Part shown: positions 30,168 to 39,961 of the stretch, in pieces
Layout: every line of letters begins with the position of its first letter
Numbering within the stretch: position 1 is the first letter of the stretch
NCBI GenBank assembly: GCA_973895155.1
Contig: OZ316899.1
Coordinates: forward strand, 16,492,001-16,556,000
DNA: 64,000 bases
Reading direction: 5' to 3'
DNA from: Marsupella aquatica
Lineage: Eukaryota; Marchantiophyta
Notes under the pieces: model-generated
Told to the model about the DNA's origin: nothing
The model's database searches: none
What the model saw: only the letters and a program-made list of their open reading frames with translations
Made by a program: the position numbers and the translations under genes

Positions 30168-32804
30168 ATGTCGCACACGATCCTCTCCAGTTCGGCCATT
30201 CAATTCTGGACGCAGTTCCTATCTACTGGAAGACACTTGGCCGACTCATTGAAACACGCCAACCTGCGCCGATACGAAATCGAACGCAAGTACGAGAGAG
30301 CCATCCGCCTAGCAAGACGACACCACTATATCCTTAACTTTGACTACCCATCTCAGAGCGAGCTTTACCGACCAGCAGAGGTATCTGGGTACTTCTTCAA
30401 CGGAGACAAATATATCGGTTTCTGGGAAGCATTGCTTCGGCTTCCGGACGAGGTCTTCAATATCCCGGGTGCGATCGACTTGCAACGGCATCACTTCGAC
30501 CACATCCCTGCTCAGGTTCGGGCTATCATCAACAGCAAGTCCAGCACTACCCGTTTGACAAGGCCATCTGCACTTGCTTCGGAGAACTTCTACCAGCACC
30601 TACAGAGCTTCATGGGAACTAGACCCTCAACCGCCGGCGCCGGCCCAGTCGACCCCATACCCGTATCCGCACCAACGCAGACTCAGGCTCAGCTTTAGTT
30701 TCAGCCTCAGCCTAGCCAACCCACACCGCCAATCGCCCTGCGAGTACAAGTACGCTCCATCATCAACGTTGTGGACCTTAGCGACGATGATGAGGCTACC
30801 CCACCCTTGCTCAGGCGGCCCAAAGGATCGAACACTCAGGGGGCCGACACTACATCGTCCCCTCCCCATGTTCGGACCCAAGGAGCGGCTCCAGCAGACA
30901 ACACGGTGACCGTGGCCGCCCCGGGCCCAATACTGACGGCGGTAGCACTACCTATGCCCGATCGAGAGGATGGGGAGGTGTCACCCTCCCCGAGCCAGTC
31001 ATGGGGGAAGAAGAGGAAGGAACCCGCTGCTGCATCCGGGTTACCAATGGCCACGGTAGCCGCAGCCAAGGTGACAATGCACCGCATGGGGGAAAACGTG
31101 CATAAAAACATCCTCCATCCCAAACATGTGGTGTACCTAAAAACTCAGGGATTTGAGCACCTCGCCTCTCTCCCCTGGAACACTTGCAGGTACTACTGGG
31201 AGGACATGACAGAATTCATCAAGAATTATGACGATGCACGTCAACATACTCGGCTGCGGGGAAGGAATATGTCCCTCACGGAAGAATGGCTCAAGATGAT
31301 CTTCGGGTTACCCGAAGGTGACCATCGAGTCGAATCACGGGCTCCCGGGGGCAAGGGAGCCAAGTACCAATCCTCGAGTTTTCCCTCAGAGGGATCAGTG
31401 GACAACAGGTTTGTGATGAGGACCTGCCTCATCCTCGAGATAGCTGAGCGACTGGAGTTCCAAAGGTACGCCCTCCACATGATGGAACCCCGAGGGGAGA
31501 TCTCCGCTGCCCAAGTTATCCAGGTCGAGAACTATCGACCTAGGAAGTGGGCGTCGTACTTCGCTAAGAAATTCCATGAAGAGATGGAGCGGCAAAGAAA
31601 GATCCTATACATTGGCGGGAAGGCGTATTTTGCTAGCCACATCAAGATCATTCTCGAGTGGTACGCTCGGTTTGATCGATGAACCCTTCCCCATGTCAAC
31701 GTAACAAAGCTGGTCCCAGGTAGGTGGGTTTTCCCGGCCTTGGAGAGACGGCCCCAACCCGAGGCCCGAAGTCCAGCGGCCACGTAGGCTTCACCCACCC
31801 CACCTCCACAAGTAGCTGTAGCCGTGGCCGAGGAGGTACCGGATGGGTGGGTAATCGCAACCGTAGATGCGATCAACCAGGCCCGGCCAAGTATAGAAGT
31901 GAGGACAGCGGAGGCCTTACTTGAGCCCGGGTCTCCCAAAGACCCACCGGTGGCTATTCCGGAGGATCGGACATTGCTGCAGGAGGACACTCCAACCCCT
32001 TCCAACACTACGTCCCCAGGGCTGGATATCACTGCCCCGGCCCCCGCGCGTGTTGACGTCTGCCCGTGCCCAACTCCGGACAGGCACAACCTGGACCACC
32101 CGGAACTCTTCATATTGGGTACATTTCTGAACGGGCTTCTAGGAGATTTCTCTCATCAAATTGTCCAGGATACCGGGGAGTTCATGGCCCGGAAGGTAGC
32201 CTATTTCTTCAATCAGGAGTTGGTTGCCGCAGTAAAGGCAGGTCGGGCCCAGTCAGAGGCCCTTCAGAGGATAGAGCGGTACCGGGTGGAGTCCGTATAC
32301 TTAAAGAACAAAGTTGCAGCTCAAGAGGCTGAGCTTCTGCAACTACGACCCAAAGTTGCAGCCGCCAATGAGTTGTTAGCGAAGGCGCATGCCCTTACCG
32401 CCCTAGCCGAACAGGCCAAAGCTGGGAACGAGGCCGAGATTGCACGACTCCGGAACCAAATTGACAATTTGAAGAATCAAATTGTCATATGGCAGAAAGA
32501 CCTGGAGGAGGCCGAAGAACGGGCCCAGCGGGACACTGCGGAGATAGCCACGCTACATGCCAAAGTGGCGCGGCTCCAAACCGAAGCCGAGAAGCAGGAC
32601 CAGTTGGCGGGCAAGCTGACGAGCGACGCCCAGCAGCTGGAGGAGGCATGCCAGGAGGCAGCGGAGGAGATGGACGCGGCGAAGCGAGAGAATGAATCTC
32701 TGCTAGACCAGGTCCAGCTCCTCAAGGCGGACAACGACAGACTTCATAAGCAGCGGGATGGTCGCTCCCACTCGGGCGGCTCTGGCAAGCGTGCCAGGCA
32801 TTAG
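30168..32804 (+). pseudogene. LTR-B coiled-coil ORF, three in-frame stops
   Basis: An 879-codon frame with no frameshift but with stops at 30696 (TAG), 31680 (TGA) and 31785 (TAG). Module 1 (codons 1-176) begins MSHTILSSSAIQFWTQFL and contains LLRLPDEVFNIPGAIDL. A Pro-rich linker follows. Module 2 (about codons 300-504) contains SLTEEWLKMIFGLPEG and LHMMEPRGEISAAQVIQVEN. A second Pro/Ala-rich linker precedes a long coiled coil from about codon 690 to the end, finishing in a basic RSHSGGSGKRARH tail. Modules 1 and 2 align by eye with the ORFs at 21524 and 37346. No known domain is recognised. All three stops could come from single C-to-T changes of CAG or CGA codons. Confidence 0.75.
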
Positions 32805-32999
32805 CGGCGGAGTAGGAATAGAATAGGGTTAGGAATAGCTAAATCAGGCTATGGGGGCAGGAACCTGCCCTAGTTAGAGCAGCACCGCCATGCTGTCCAG
32901 CCTGCGTAGGCTAGGATCTTCTAATAAGACAACCGTTTTTTGGCCTGACAGTCAGATTAGTTAAGACCTAAGTCAGCGAATCTTCGGGCGGGAGGACAC

Positions 33000-33698
33000 T
33001 CCGTTCCTCGGCCCTTAGTATTTAGTGCACCCCTCGGTAGAGGTAGGGGGGGTTTTTTAGTCTCAGTATTGGACATCCGCGGTATGTGCGGGGAGTCCCG
33101 ACCTCTGGGAGTGAAAGAGTACCAAGGGGAGGGTGTAAGACTAAGCTCGTTGGGCAAGTGCGGAGCCTGGCTCCGTTGTAGTGTACACCCTCGGCCTCGG
33201 ACCTGTTTACTCCAAAGCATTCGGGTCAACTAAGTGTACGCATATGTCTCTTATGGAGTAAAATCCCTTCCCGTTATTTCCTTTGTGTAAATGGAGATTT
33301 TATGCTTGTGCGTATGTATGTGTGTGAATCTCGTGTATAGGTGCCAACGCTTGGCCGAACGCACTACCCAAGTAGTGCACGGGGTGCAGCTTGCGTGTAT
33401 GTGGTTGCGAGCCCGGGTTGAGCACCCATATCATCAAAATCCGGATCGAAGGCGGACAATACGAAGGTTAGAAGCCCTTAAGCCAGGGTCGATCCTGCTA
33501 TCGATTGAGGTACGTTCCGGTGGCGGAACACAAATCATACCTAGGAGGTGTCTGTATATGACGATAGGCGCACTTAGCACTATTTTACGTAAGTTGGGTG
33601 CATTCCGTGCCTCCCTCCATGCCCGAACCCTCATTTTGACAATGGAGGTGCCTATTTAAGCCGAAGCCCGAAGTAAGGCCAAGGCTGACGACGTGACA
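33000..33698 (+). other. 3' part of LTR B after the ORF
   Basis: Matches 18153-18840 (inverted) well, including the block with the TAGTATTTAGTGCACCCC wording. No gene is visible. Being retained in the deleted solo LTR, it marks the U5 side of the LTR. Confidence 0.65.
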
Positions 33699-34514
33699 AG
33701 ATCCCCCTTGCTAATCCTTGGAGTAGAGGAGAAATGAAGGGTGTGAGTGCAAAAGTAGTCAAGGGGACTATCTCTCTAGAAGTGGAGAGTTTAAACTACT
33801 TATGTATGGTGTGATTAGACATTGCAAGCACATTTCAGAAGTTTTGTCAATACTTTATGACCCTGGTATGATATGGAGCAGGTATTAGTAGTTTTTTTGG
33901 GAGAAAAGCCACTTAAGCTCCTTGACAAGTGTTTGACACCCCCACACCAGCTTTGGTCCCTAACCATTGGGCCCCCAACCCGGATCCCATCACGCATAAT
34001 GTGCGCGCCACCAACTGGCAACGCCCATAACTTTCTTGATAGGCATCCGCAAGCGGAGTGCTTTAGCACGTTGTGACCGGGCCAACCCAGTACTCATGCC
34101 TAGGCCCTCAGGTCTGATTGCCGCTCAGGGCCCCGGACCGGCCCAACCCGGATTGGGCCACAACTTGCGCCCCAAGCGTCCAGTGCCAATGGCTTCAACT
34201 CCATTGGCCCTGGGCCCAAGGGGAGCTCACACTCAAGCCCTCAGAACTCAAAATCCGTCCGGAAATCCGGACGGCCATCCTTGAGCCCGACCCATTTCCC
34301 CTTGACCCGACTAGCCATCGGCTAGTCCTAGTCCTTAGTGTGTGCCCCCAGCTTGGCTCCTTGCCTCGCTAGTGCCACGTCTCATTGCCCACAAGTCTCC
34401 CCATGCTAAGTCCTCCCCGGATGGCCTATCCGGGCCTGGACCATAAGGGAGCTCGACGTCGGAGTCAGCGACGCTGGAGCTAAGTGTTACGGTAGTCGAT
34501 TCCGCGACTCATGG

Positions 34515-35469
34515 TAGCTTTTGCCTGCGCCTATTTCCTTGGGTGTCTTCAATACCACCAAAACCGGGTTATCCTTGTGGGCCCATCGTATGATGCGATA
34601 GGGCCCCGCATATCTGGGAGCCAGCTTCCTACTTATGTTCCTGTGGTATTGCTCAGCTTGTCTCAACTACAACCAGACGCTCTCCCCAATTTCAAAGCTT
34701 ACCTGGTGTTGATGTTTATCCCCTTGCTCCTTGTACCGACTTTGGGCAAGGGTCATACCCTTGGTAGCCGCTTCCACAGCTAGGCGTCGCTCTTGAATAA
34801 AATTGTCCGTGGAAGGAACCTGCTTTCTGTTCGCCAAGCATCCAGATTTATGAACCAGGAGGGCGCCCTTGGCGTCCTCCCTATGGCCAACACAAACAGC
34901 GCAAACCCCGTCGCCAAATGCTTGGTCAAGTTATACCTAAACTGGGCCATTGTTAAGGGCTTTGCCCAATCCTTTTGATTGGCCGTCACAAAGTGACGCA
35001 AGTAGTTCTCCACAATACCACTCACCCGTTCCATTGGCCATCTGTCTGGTGATGATATGCTAACCCCCTAGTGAGGTTCGTTCTGAATAACCGAAATAAC
35101 ACCTTCTAGAAATGGCCCGTGAACTTGGTCTTGCGGTCGGACAGGATATGCAACGGCAATCCCCATTGTCGGAAGACATTGTCAAACACTAGACCGGCAA
35201 CCTCTCGGGCCAAAACCATTTTCGTGATCGGCAAGAAATATGCCATCTTGGAAAAATGATCCACCATTGTTAAGGTGGAGTTACTGCCGTGGGACTCAGG
35301 TAACCCAACAATGAAGCCCATGGAGATGGACTCCCATGGAGTCGCAGCCACTAGTAAGGGTTGCAGAAGTCCTCCTTTTGCCCTATAGACCGTTTGGTTC
35401 TTTTGGCACGAGTAATAACTTTGCATGTGGCAAAGGACCAATTGCTTCATGTCCGGCCAATACACATCT
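34515..35469 (-). pseudogene. pol: Chromovirus integrase/pol fragment
   Basis: Continuation of the element at 26925-27644. The frame at 35106-35465 shows an integrase finger end (CQKNQTVY), the first catalytic Asp region (ESISMGFIVG, where the second chromovirus has MDFIVG, so the Asp itself is replaced by Gly) and the second (HILSDRKTKF). The frame at 34780-35034 holds the region up to APSWFINLDAW. Frames are broken between and after these. The fragment stops at 35469, where a CACTA end begins. Confidence 0.8.
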
Positions 35470-36828
35470 CACTAGTACATTTTAGGGCCATTTACCGATG
35501 TTTACACCATCGGACGCCTTTGGGAAAATGCGACGCCATTTTTGAGGTTTCCGATACTAACTGTATCGCTACGTCTGATACTCCCAGAATCGGATATGGA
35601 CCATTGGACTTGTTTCAGAACACCCAATACCAAAACTATCGGACTTTGCATATCTCCTCATACCGGATAAATTAGTTGTCCAATGTCCTAAGAGTCGGAA
35701 AAAGCCTCCCCTTGCACCAGGTGAAAATATTTTGTCCGATAGTTTTCCGTATGAATTTGCAAGGGATATTGCGTTAAAATTGCCATTGGACATTGCGATG
35801 GTGGAATGAATGGACTTTCCGACAGTTTTAGTATGGGAATTTGATGTATAATTGGTATTGGAACATACGAAATGGAGGGGGTCAGAAGCAATGGAGTGGT
35901 GCGATAGGACAAGTATCGGAAGAGTACTTGGGAAAGACCCAACTTCATTGCAACATTTGGTTTCTTGTGGGGATTTTTTCTGTTGGGGTTGAGGGTGGTT
36001 CTTGGGGGAATTTATTCAATACAACATAAAGGGATTTGTTGAAGATGTTGAAGAGGTTATTTGAAAGACAATGCCAATAGAAGTAATTAACACAAGAAGG
36101 ATATATGGCCACAAAGGGTACTCAAACTCCAGAAGGGAAACATACCCCAAAATTTACAAGAGTGATCCAAGTACTGGGATCACAAAAGTAAGCACATCCA
36201 ACTCCTAATCTCATCTAAGGCTAGGCAGTATGTCTCTATCTATCTAAGCTAGTCCAAGTCAAAATGGAGCATGTCGTCCCTTCCTCTTTTTGGAACGAGT
36301 CCGAGGTGGTGGGGGTACAATACTAGTCTAGGCAGGAGCCTGGGTGAATGGGGGCTCGTCCATGGTGACTCGGTCCACAACATCTGGCCCCTGTGTAGAG
36401 GTCATAGGAGGCACTGGACCCACGCCACCACCATCACCAGCACCATGTGACGCTAGGGAGTCATGGGAAGGTCCGCTCCCCCCACTTGCATGAAAGGAAG
36501 CTGCACCACCCCCACTAGCCCCGTTGCCAACGGACTACCGTGATGTACCACCCCCGCTCCCTCCTGAATGGCCAAGGGCAATATGAGCACCCCCAGTCTG
36601 GGCTGAAGGGTGAGAGACACCAACACCACCGGCTGTACTCCCTCCTAACTGGCCAGGGGCAGGTCGACCACCCCCAGTGCGGGCCTGAGTGGTGAGAGAC
36701 AACACCAACACTACCTCTACTCCCTCTTGACTGACCCTGAGCATTAACACCGTCCCCAATGCGGCCTGAGTGGTGAGACACACCACCGACACTAGCTCTA
36801 CTCCCTCCTGACTGACCAGGAGCAGTAA
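35470..36828. mobile_element. End fragment of a CACTA (En/Spm) transposon
   Basis: Begins CACTAGTACATTTTAGG, the same terminus as at 50832, directly after TCT in a chromovirus sequence that is uninterrupted at 46700-46730. Bases 35490-35850 carry repeated CCGATA/TATCGG words, typical subterminal motifs. The interior holds the end of the element's second gene (minus strand), so this is the end opposite to the one seen at 50832. It is cut at 36828 by the next unit, and the other terminus is not in the window. Confidence 0.8.
36240..36828 (-). pseudogene. C-terminal part of the CACTA second gene
   Basis: The minus strand encodes a Gly/Ser/His-rich stretch with imperfect repeats of about 70 bp (SHHSG, GGSRASVGG) followed by GNGASGGGAASFHASGG, then an acidic/Pro segment and a basic end (RTRSKKRKGRHAPF) with a stop near 36265. 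One TAG interrupts it near 36330, and the repeat part is out of frame in places. Composition and motif order match the frame at 63346-64000, so both belong to the same TNPA-like gene. Confidence 0.55.
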
Positions 36829-39361
36829 TGTGACACGGGTAATGTATCACTTAACAAAACGCAAGTCCTAGATTAGGACTTATACGGTCATTAGGACCGT
36901 AGCCGTAGCATAGAGTAGTACGAATAGCCATCTTTGCCATTATGAATAGATCAGGAGTAGGTTAGTTACAAATTTAAGGGAAGGAAATTATTATGATCGG
37001 CTGAGGTATGGTGGCGGCGGCGGAGTAAAAATCCGCTAGGAGATCACGCTTGGACCGAGACACCCAACTTTGAGCCATTATCAACGACTAAATGGCCTTG
37101 CCTTCTCACGCTCGAGCTCACCCTGGCACCTCCATAAGAGCTAAGTCGATGGCCCCGCGGCCCATTTGCTCATTCATACCTTTCAGAATTTGCGGACACT
37201 GCCACTCACTCTTGCATTTTGCTCGAATCAAGCTAACTTTTACAAGGAAATTATCGAAGGTCAAGAGCGGATTGTGGCAAGATTTAGTCAGGGCGAGGAA
37301 GGCCTCCACCAGTGAGCGAAACTACCGGGCGGGGACGCGGGCTCGATGAACCAGACCGCAAGGGTTAGTATGACCCTTACAGCTTTGGGATTTTGGACCT
37401 TGTTTGGCAAGGTAGGTGCTAAGTTCTCCGAGACTTACTGGTACTCTTGCCCCAAGAAAGCCGCCTACGAACAAAGATACGCGAAGTTGTTGGCCAAGGT
37501 AGCACAGGTTAACTGTGAAAAGACAACCATCACCAAGGATTCCAGCTACAACGAGCTGCGGGGCTACATCACCGAGCTATATATCAACGAGGAGGGACTT
37601 AGATTGGTAGTAGAGGCAATTCTTGAAGTCCCCGCAAAGTTCTTTAGGCTGAAGGGCAGCCAGAGGCTGACTCAAGCGGAGTTTGACAAGATCCCGGGTT
37701 ACATTGACCAGCAGATTGCAGCCGAGAAGTGCAAAGAAGACATCAGCAGACAATAGAAAGCGGCACGCAATCTCACGTTTCTTGGGGAAAGCTGCAACAC
37801 CTTCGGCTGGGATATGGCTACTCCGACGGCACCCCCAACCACTCGGCCTACGACTACCGGCGCACCGCCAAACCAAACCTGGGTCCAACCGATGAACAAC
37901 ACTGAGTGCTCTTCAGGTTCCGATGGACAAGTTAGTCCATAGCTTGAGCAGCGTTCTCGGAAGCGGGCAAGGACAATGTCGGCCCTCAAGCCGACCGCAC
38001 GGACCAACGCCCCTACACCTGCCCTGGCCAACCCGTCGACCAACTAGTCCCAACGGCCCTCGAATAGTCAACAACCCAACTTATTACAAGTAATCCGCGT
38101 CCCCGAGATAGTCTGGACAACAATCAAGAAACCCGACCACGCGGACTATCTCAAGGAACATCAGTTGGAGCAGTTCGCTCACTTGCTATGGAGACCTAGT
38201 GCAGCTGGGCCAAAGGAGGTTTATGAGTTCATCTCCAATTTTGACATTGATGCGGTGACCACCAAGGTTTCAGGAGAGACCTTATCACTTACAGAGTATC
38301 AGTTGGCACATATCTTTTGTCTGCCAACCGGGTCGATGTCGGTTGAACTCCAAATTTGGGATAAGGAGTATACACCCCGACACTTCAAACCCGAGGGTAA
38401 GACAGACAATGGGTACAAGCAGGGGCTATGCACCAACTTAGTCTGTATAAAGCGACTTAACTTCATATGGACTACCCTACACATGATTGAGCCACGATCC
38501 GATATCTCCCTCTGTACGATCGTACAGGTGGAACAGTGAGTACAAACGGCGGAACTGGGCCCAATTCTTTTGTCGCAGGTTCTCGGGGGAGCTTAGGCAG
38601 GCTCAAGGAGGTATGTCTATCGGGGGAAGGACCTACCTAGGAAGTCACATCGCCATCATCCTTGCCAGGTACAAGGCGCGGCGGGAGGCCAGGGGAAAGA
38701 ATATGGCCACCTCAGCCCCGACTAGTGTCACCCCCGCTCCGGAGGAGGCTACCCCAAGCGAGCGGACTACCACGCCTCGGGCAAACCCCAAGCCCGTGGC
38801 CCCGACTAATACTCCGCCACCTCCTCCCATTGAAATTCCGCCGCCCCCTTCTGTCGAGCCTCCGCTACCCCCGATACAACCACCCCCAATCCCTCCACCA
38901 CCTTAAGAAACCTTCCCCTCCCCATTGCAGACTACGGAGGAGCTCACCGCCCCGCCCGAGGAACCACTGGTGCCCGAGAGGATGGAGGACTACCAAGTAG
39001 CCCGGGGACCATGGCCTACGACCTGGTCTAGAAGTTTAGCTAGACTCTATCGAGGGAGCTGGCGACGTACATTGGGCAACAGGTCTCGAAATACTTCCAA
39101 CCAGCCTTCTTCATGTTAGAGCACCAATCACGGATCATAAGTCGCTTGGAGGAGGAACTCATGGCAAAGGGGAACGAGATCGGGCGCCTCCAAATCTAGT
39201 AAAACACCTCAAAGAGGAGGCCACCACCTGCCGTGAAGAGTTAGTCCACACCATTGAACAACGGGAAGGACTCAACCAGGAGTTGAGCGCGGTGCAAGCA
39301 GATCTTAAGAAGCTGGATGACACTGTGCTTCAGTTGCGCTCAGAATCCTAGGCTTGGGTTA
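36829..39361 (+). mobile_element. ORF-bearing LTR-like unit, family D (right end lost)
   Basis: Starts TGTGACACGGG where the CACTA gene is interrupted. About 520 bp in, a broken ORF begins with the same protein modules as in LTRs B and C. The right end and target duplication were not found; the unit meets a short direct repeat at 39362. It is called an LTR only by analogy with B and C. Confidence 0.45.
37346..39350 (+). pseudogene. LTR-D coiled-coil ORF, broken
   Basis: Frames 37346-37756 and 38165-38539 are in one phase with TAG stops between them (near 37754, 37940 and 38047); after a frameshift near 38490-38540 the next block is 38487-38906. Module 1 includes LTALGFWTLFGKVG and ILEVPAKFFRL...FDKIPGYI. 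Module 2 includes SLTEYQLAHIFCLPTG, LHMIEPRSDIS and IGGRTYLGSHIAIIL, which match LTR B (LHMMEPRGEIS, IGGKAYFASHIKIIL). A Pro-rich linker (38740-38905) follows, then coiled-coil-like remnants to about 39350. Confidence 0.7.
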
Positions 39362-39497
39362 TGTCTTGCGCATACACATCGCTACACAACATACATCGCT
39401 TGTCACATACATCCAGACATAGTCACATTGCCACATCACAAACACAAGAGAATGGAATAGAAGTGGAACTCATGTCCACACATGTCCAAAACCCACA
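39362..39497. repeat. 135-bp direct repeat, copy 1
   Basis: From TGTCTTGCGCATACAC to AACCCACA, TGT...ACA ended. About 95% like 39828-39961, with 330 bp between. It could be the LTR of a very small (TRIM-like) element or part of the neighbouring gypsy LTR. No matching target duplication was seen. Confidence 0.6.
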
Positions 39498-39827
39498 ATA
39501 ATCTTCACAATCAATCGGCACAACGATCGACGCCAACAATATGCACTCAATCCTGTCCGATCCAATCACACACATATGTTGAGCCAACGCACCTTGCACT
39601 CAAGGAATCCACGCTACATAGAGAGAGCTCTCAGCCACCATAGCCACCACACAATCTTCCATCTCCAAGGCTCAACATTGAGAGATGACCTTTCAATGCC
39701 TCACAAGAGAGAAGCACCCTCTCACACAAACCTAACGGAACCTTATCAGCTCATATAGCACACATACCAAATATACGGATCTAGATAGTACGATACACTC
39801 TAACACTACCTAGAATGGTGTGACAGC
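39498..39827. other. Spacer between the 135-bp repeats
   Basis: AT-rich sequence with many CAC/ACAC words and no coding potential that I can recognise. No primer-binding site is evident next to either repeat. Confidence 0.4.
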
Positions 39828-39961
39828 TGTCGTGTGCATACACATCGCTACACAACATACATCGCTTGTCACATACATGCAGACATAGTCACACTACCAC
39901 ATCACAAACACAAGAGAATGGAATACAAGTGGAACTCATGTCCACACATGTCCAAAACCCA
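39828..39961. repeat. 135-bp direct repeat, copy 2
   Basis: From TGTCGTGTGCATACAC to AACCCACA. After it the sequence is different from that following copy 1, so the repeat is bounded on the right. Confidence 0.6.

Larger units (their letters stand above)
30073..33698 (+). mobile_element. LTR of family B with its ORF, 5'-truncated (3.6 kb)
   Basis: Ends GACGTGACA like the solo LTR at 18153. It starts inside the LTR at the CGACCCTTTGTAGTGC block, so about 370 bp of U3, including the TATA box, is missing. Full length would be about 4.0 kb, close to LTR C and the Athila/Tat-like LTR. It is inserted in LTR A, and no target duplication is visible because its left end is lost. Confidence 0.8.
28572..33938 (+). 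mobile_element. Solo LTR of family A, second copy, with nested LTR B
   Basis: Begins TATGGAATGG and ends TTTGACA, with CCCCC on both sides (28567-28571 and 33939-33943) inside the G LTR. The C-run makes that duplication less certain. Net length without LTR B is about 1.74 kb. The TATATAAGG box is at 29589-29597. Its right part (33700-33938) is the uninterrupted counterpart of the site into which the 14.7-kb element went in copy one. About 118 bp present in copy one (1691-1807) is missing at the LTR B junction. Confidence 0.65.
27645..34509 (-). mobile_element. Solo LTR of chromovirus family G, AGT...ACT ends, with nested insert
   Basis: Flanked by a perfect CATGG duplication (27640-27644 and 34510-34514). 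The uninterrupted target is seen in the second chromovirus at 45756-45770. The unit therefore starts AGTGGTGGACC and ends CCGCGACT, not TG...CA. Without its 5.4-kb insert (28572-33938) it is about 1.49 kb, matching the 1.48-kb 3' LTR at 41371-45090. It inserted into a member of its own family. Confidence 0.85.

Noticed and set aside
36515-36850. A 111-codon minus frame rich in Trp/His/Gly as a separate gene.
   Set aside because: It is one frame of an imperfect ~70-bp repeat that belongs to the CACTA second gene; the true frame switches within it.
39362-39961. A CRISPR-like or satellite array from the repeated CACATCGC words.
   Set aside because: Only two 135-bp copies with unrelated flanks and no regular short spacing.
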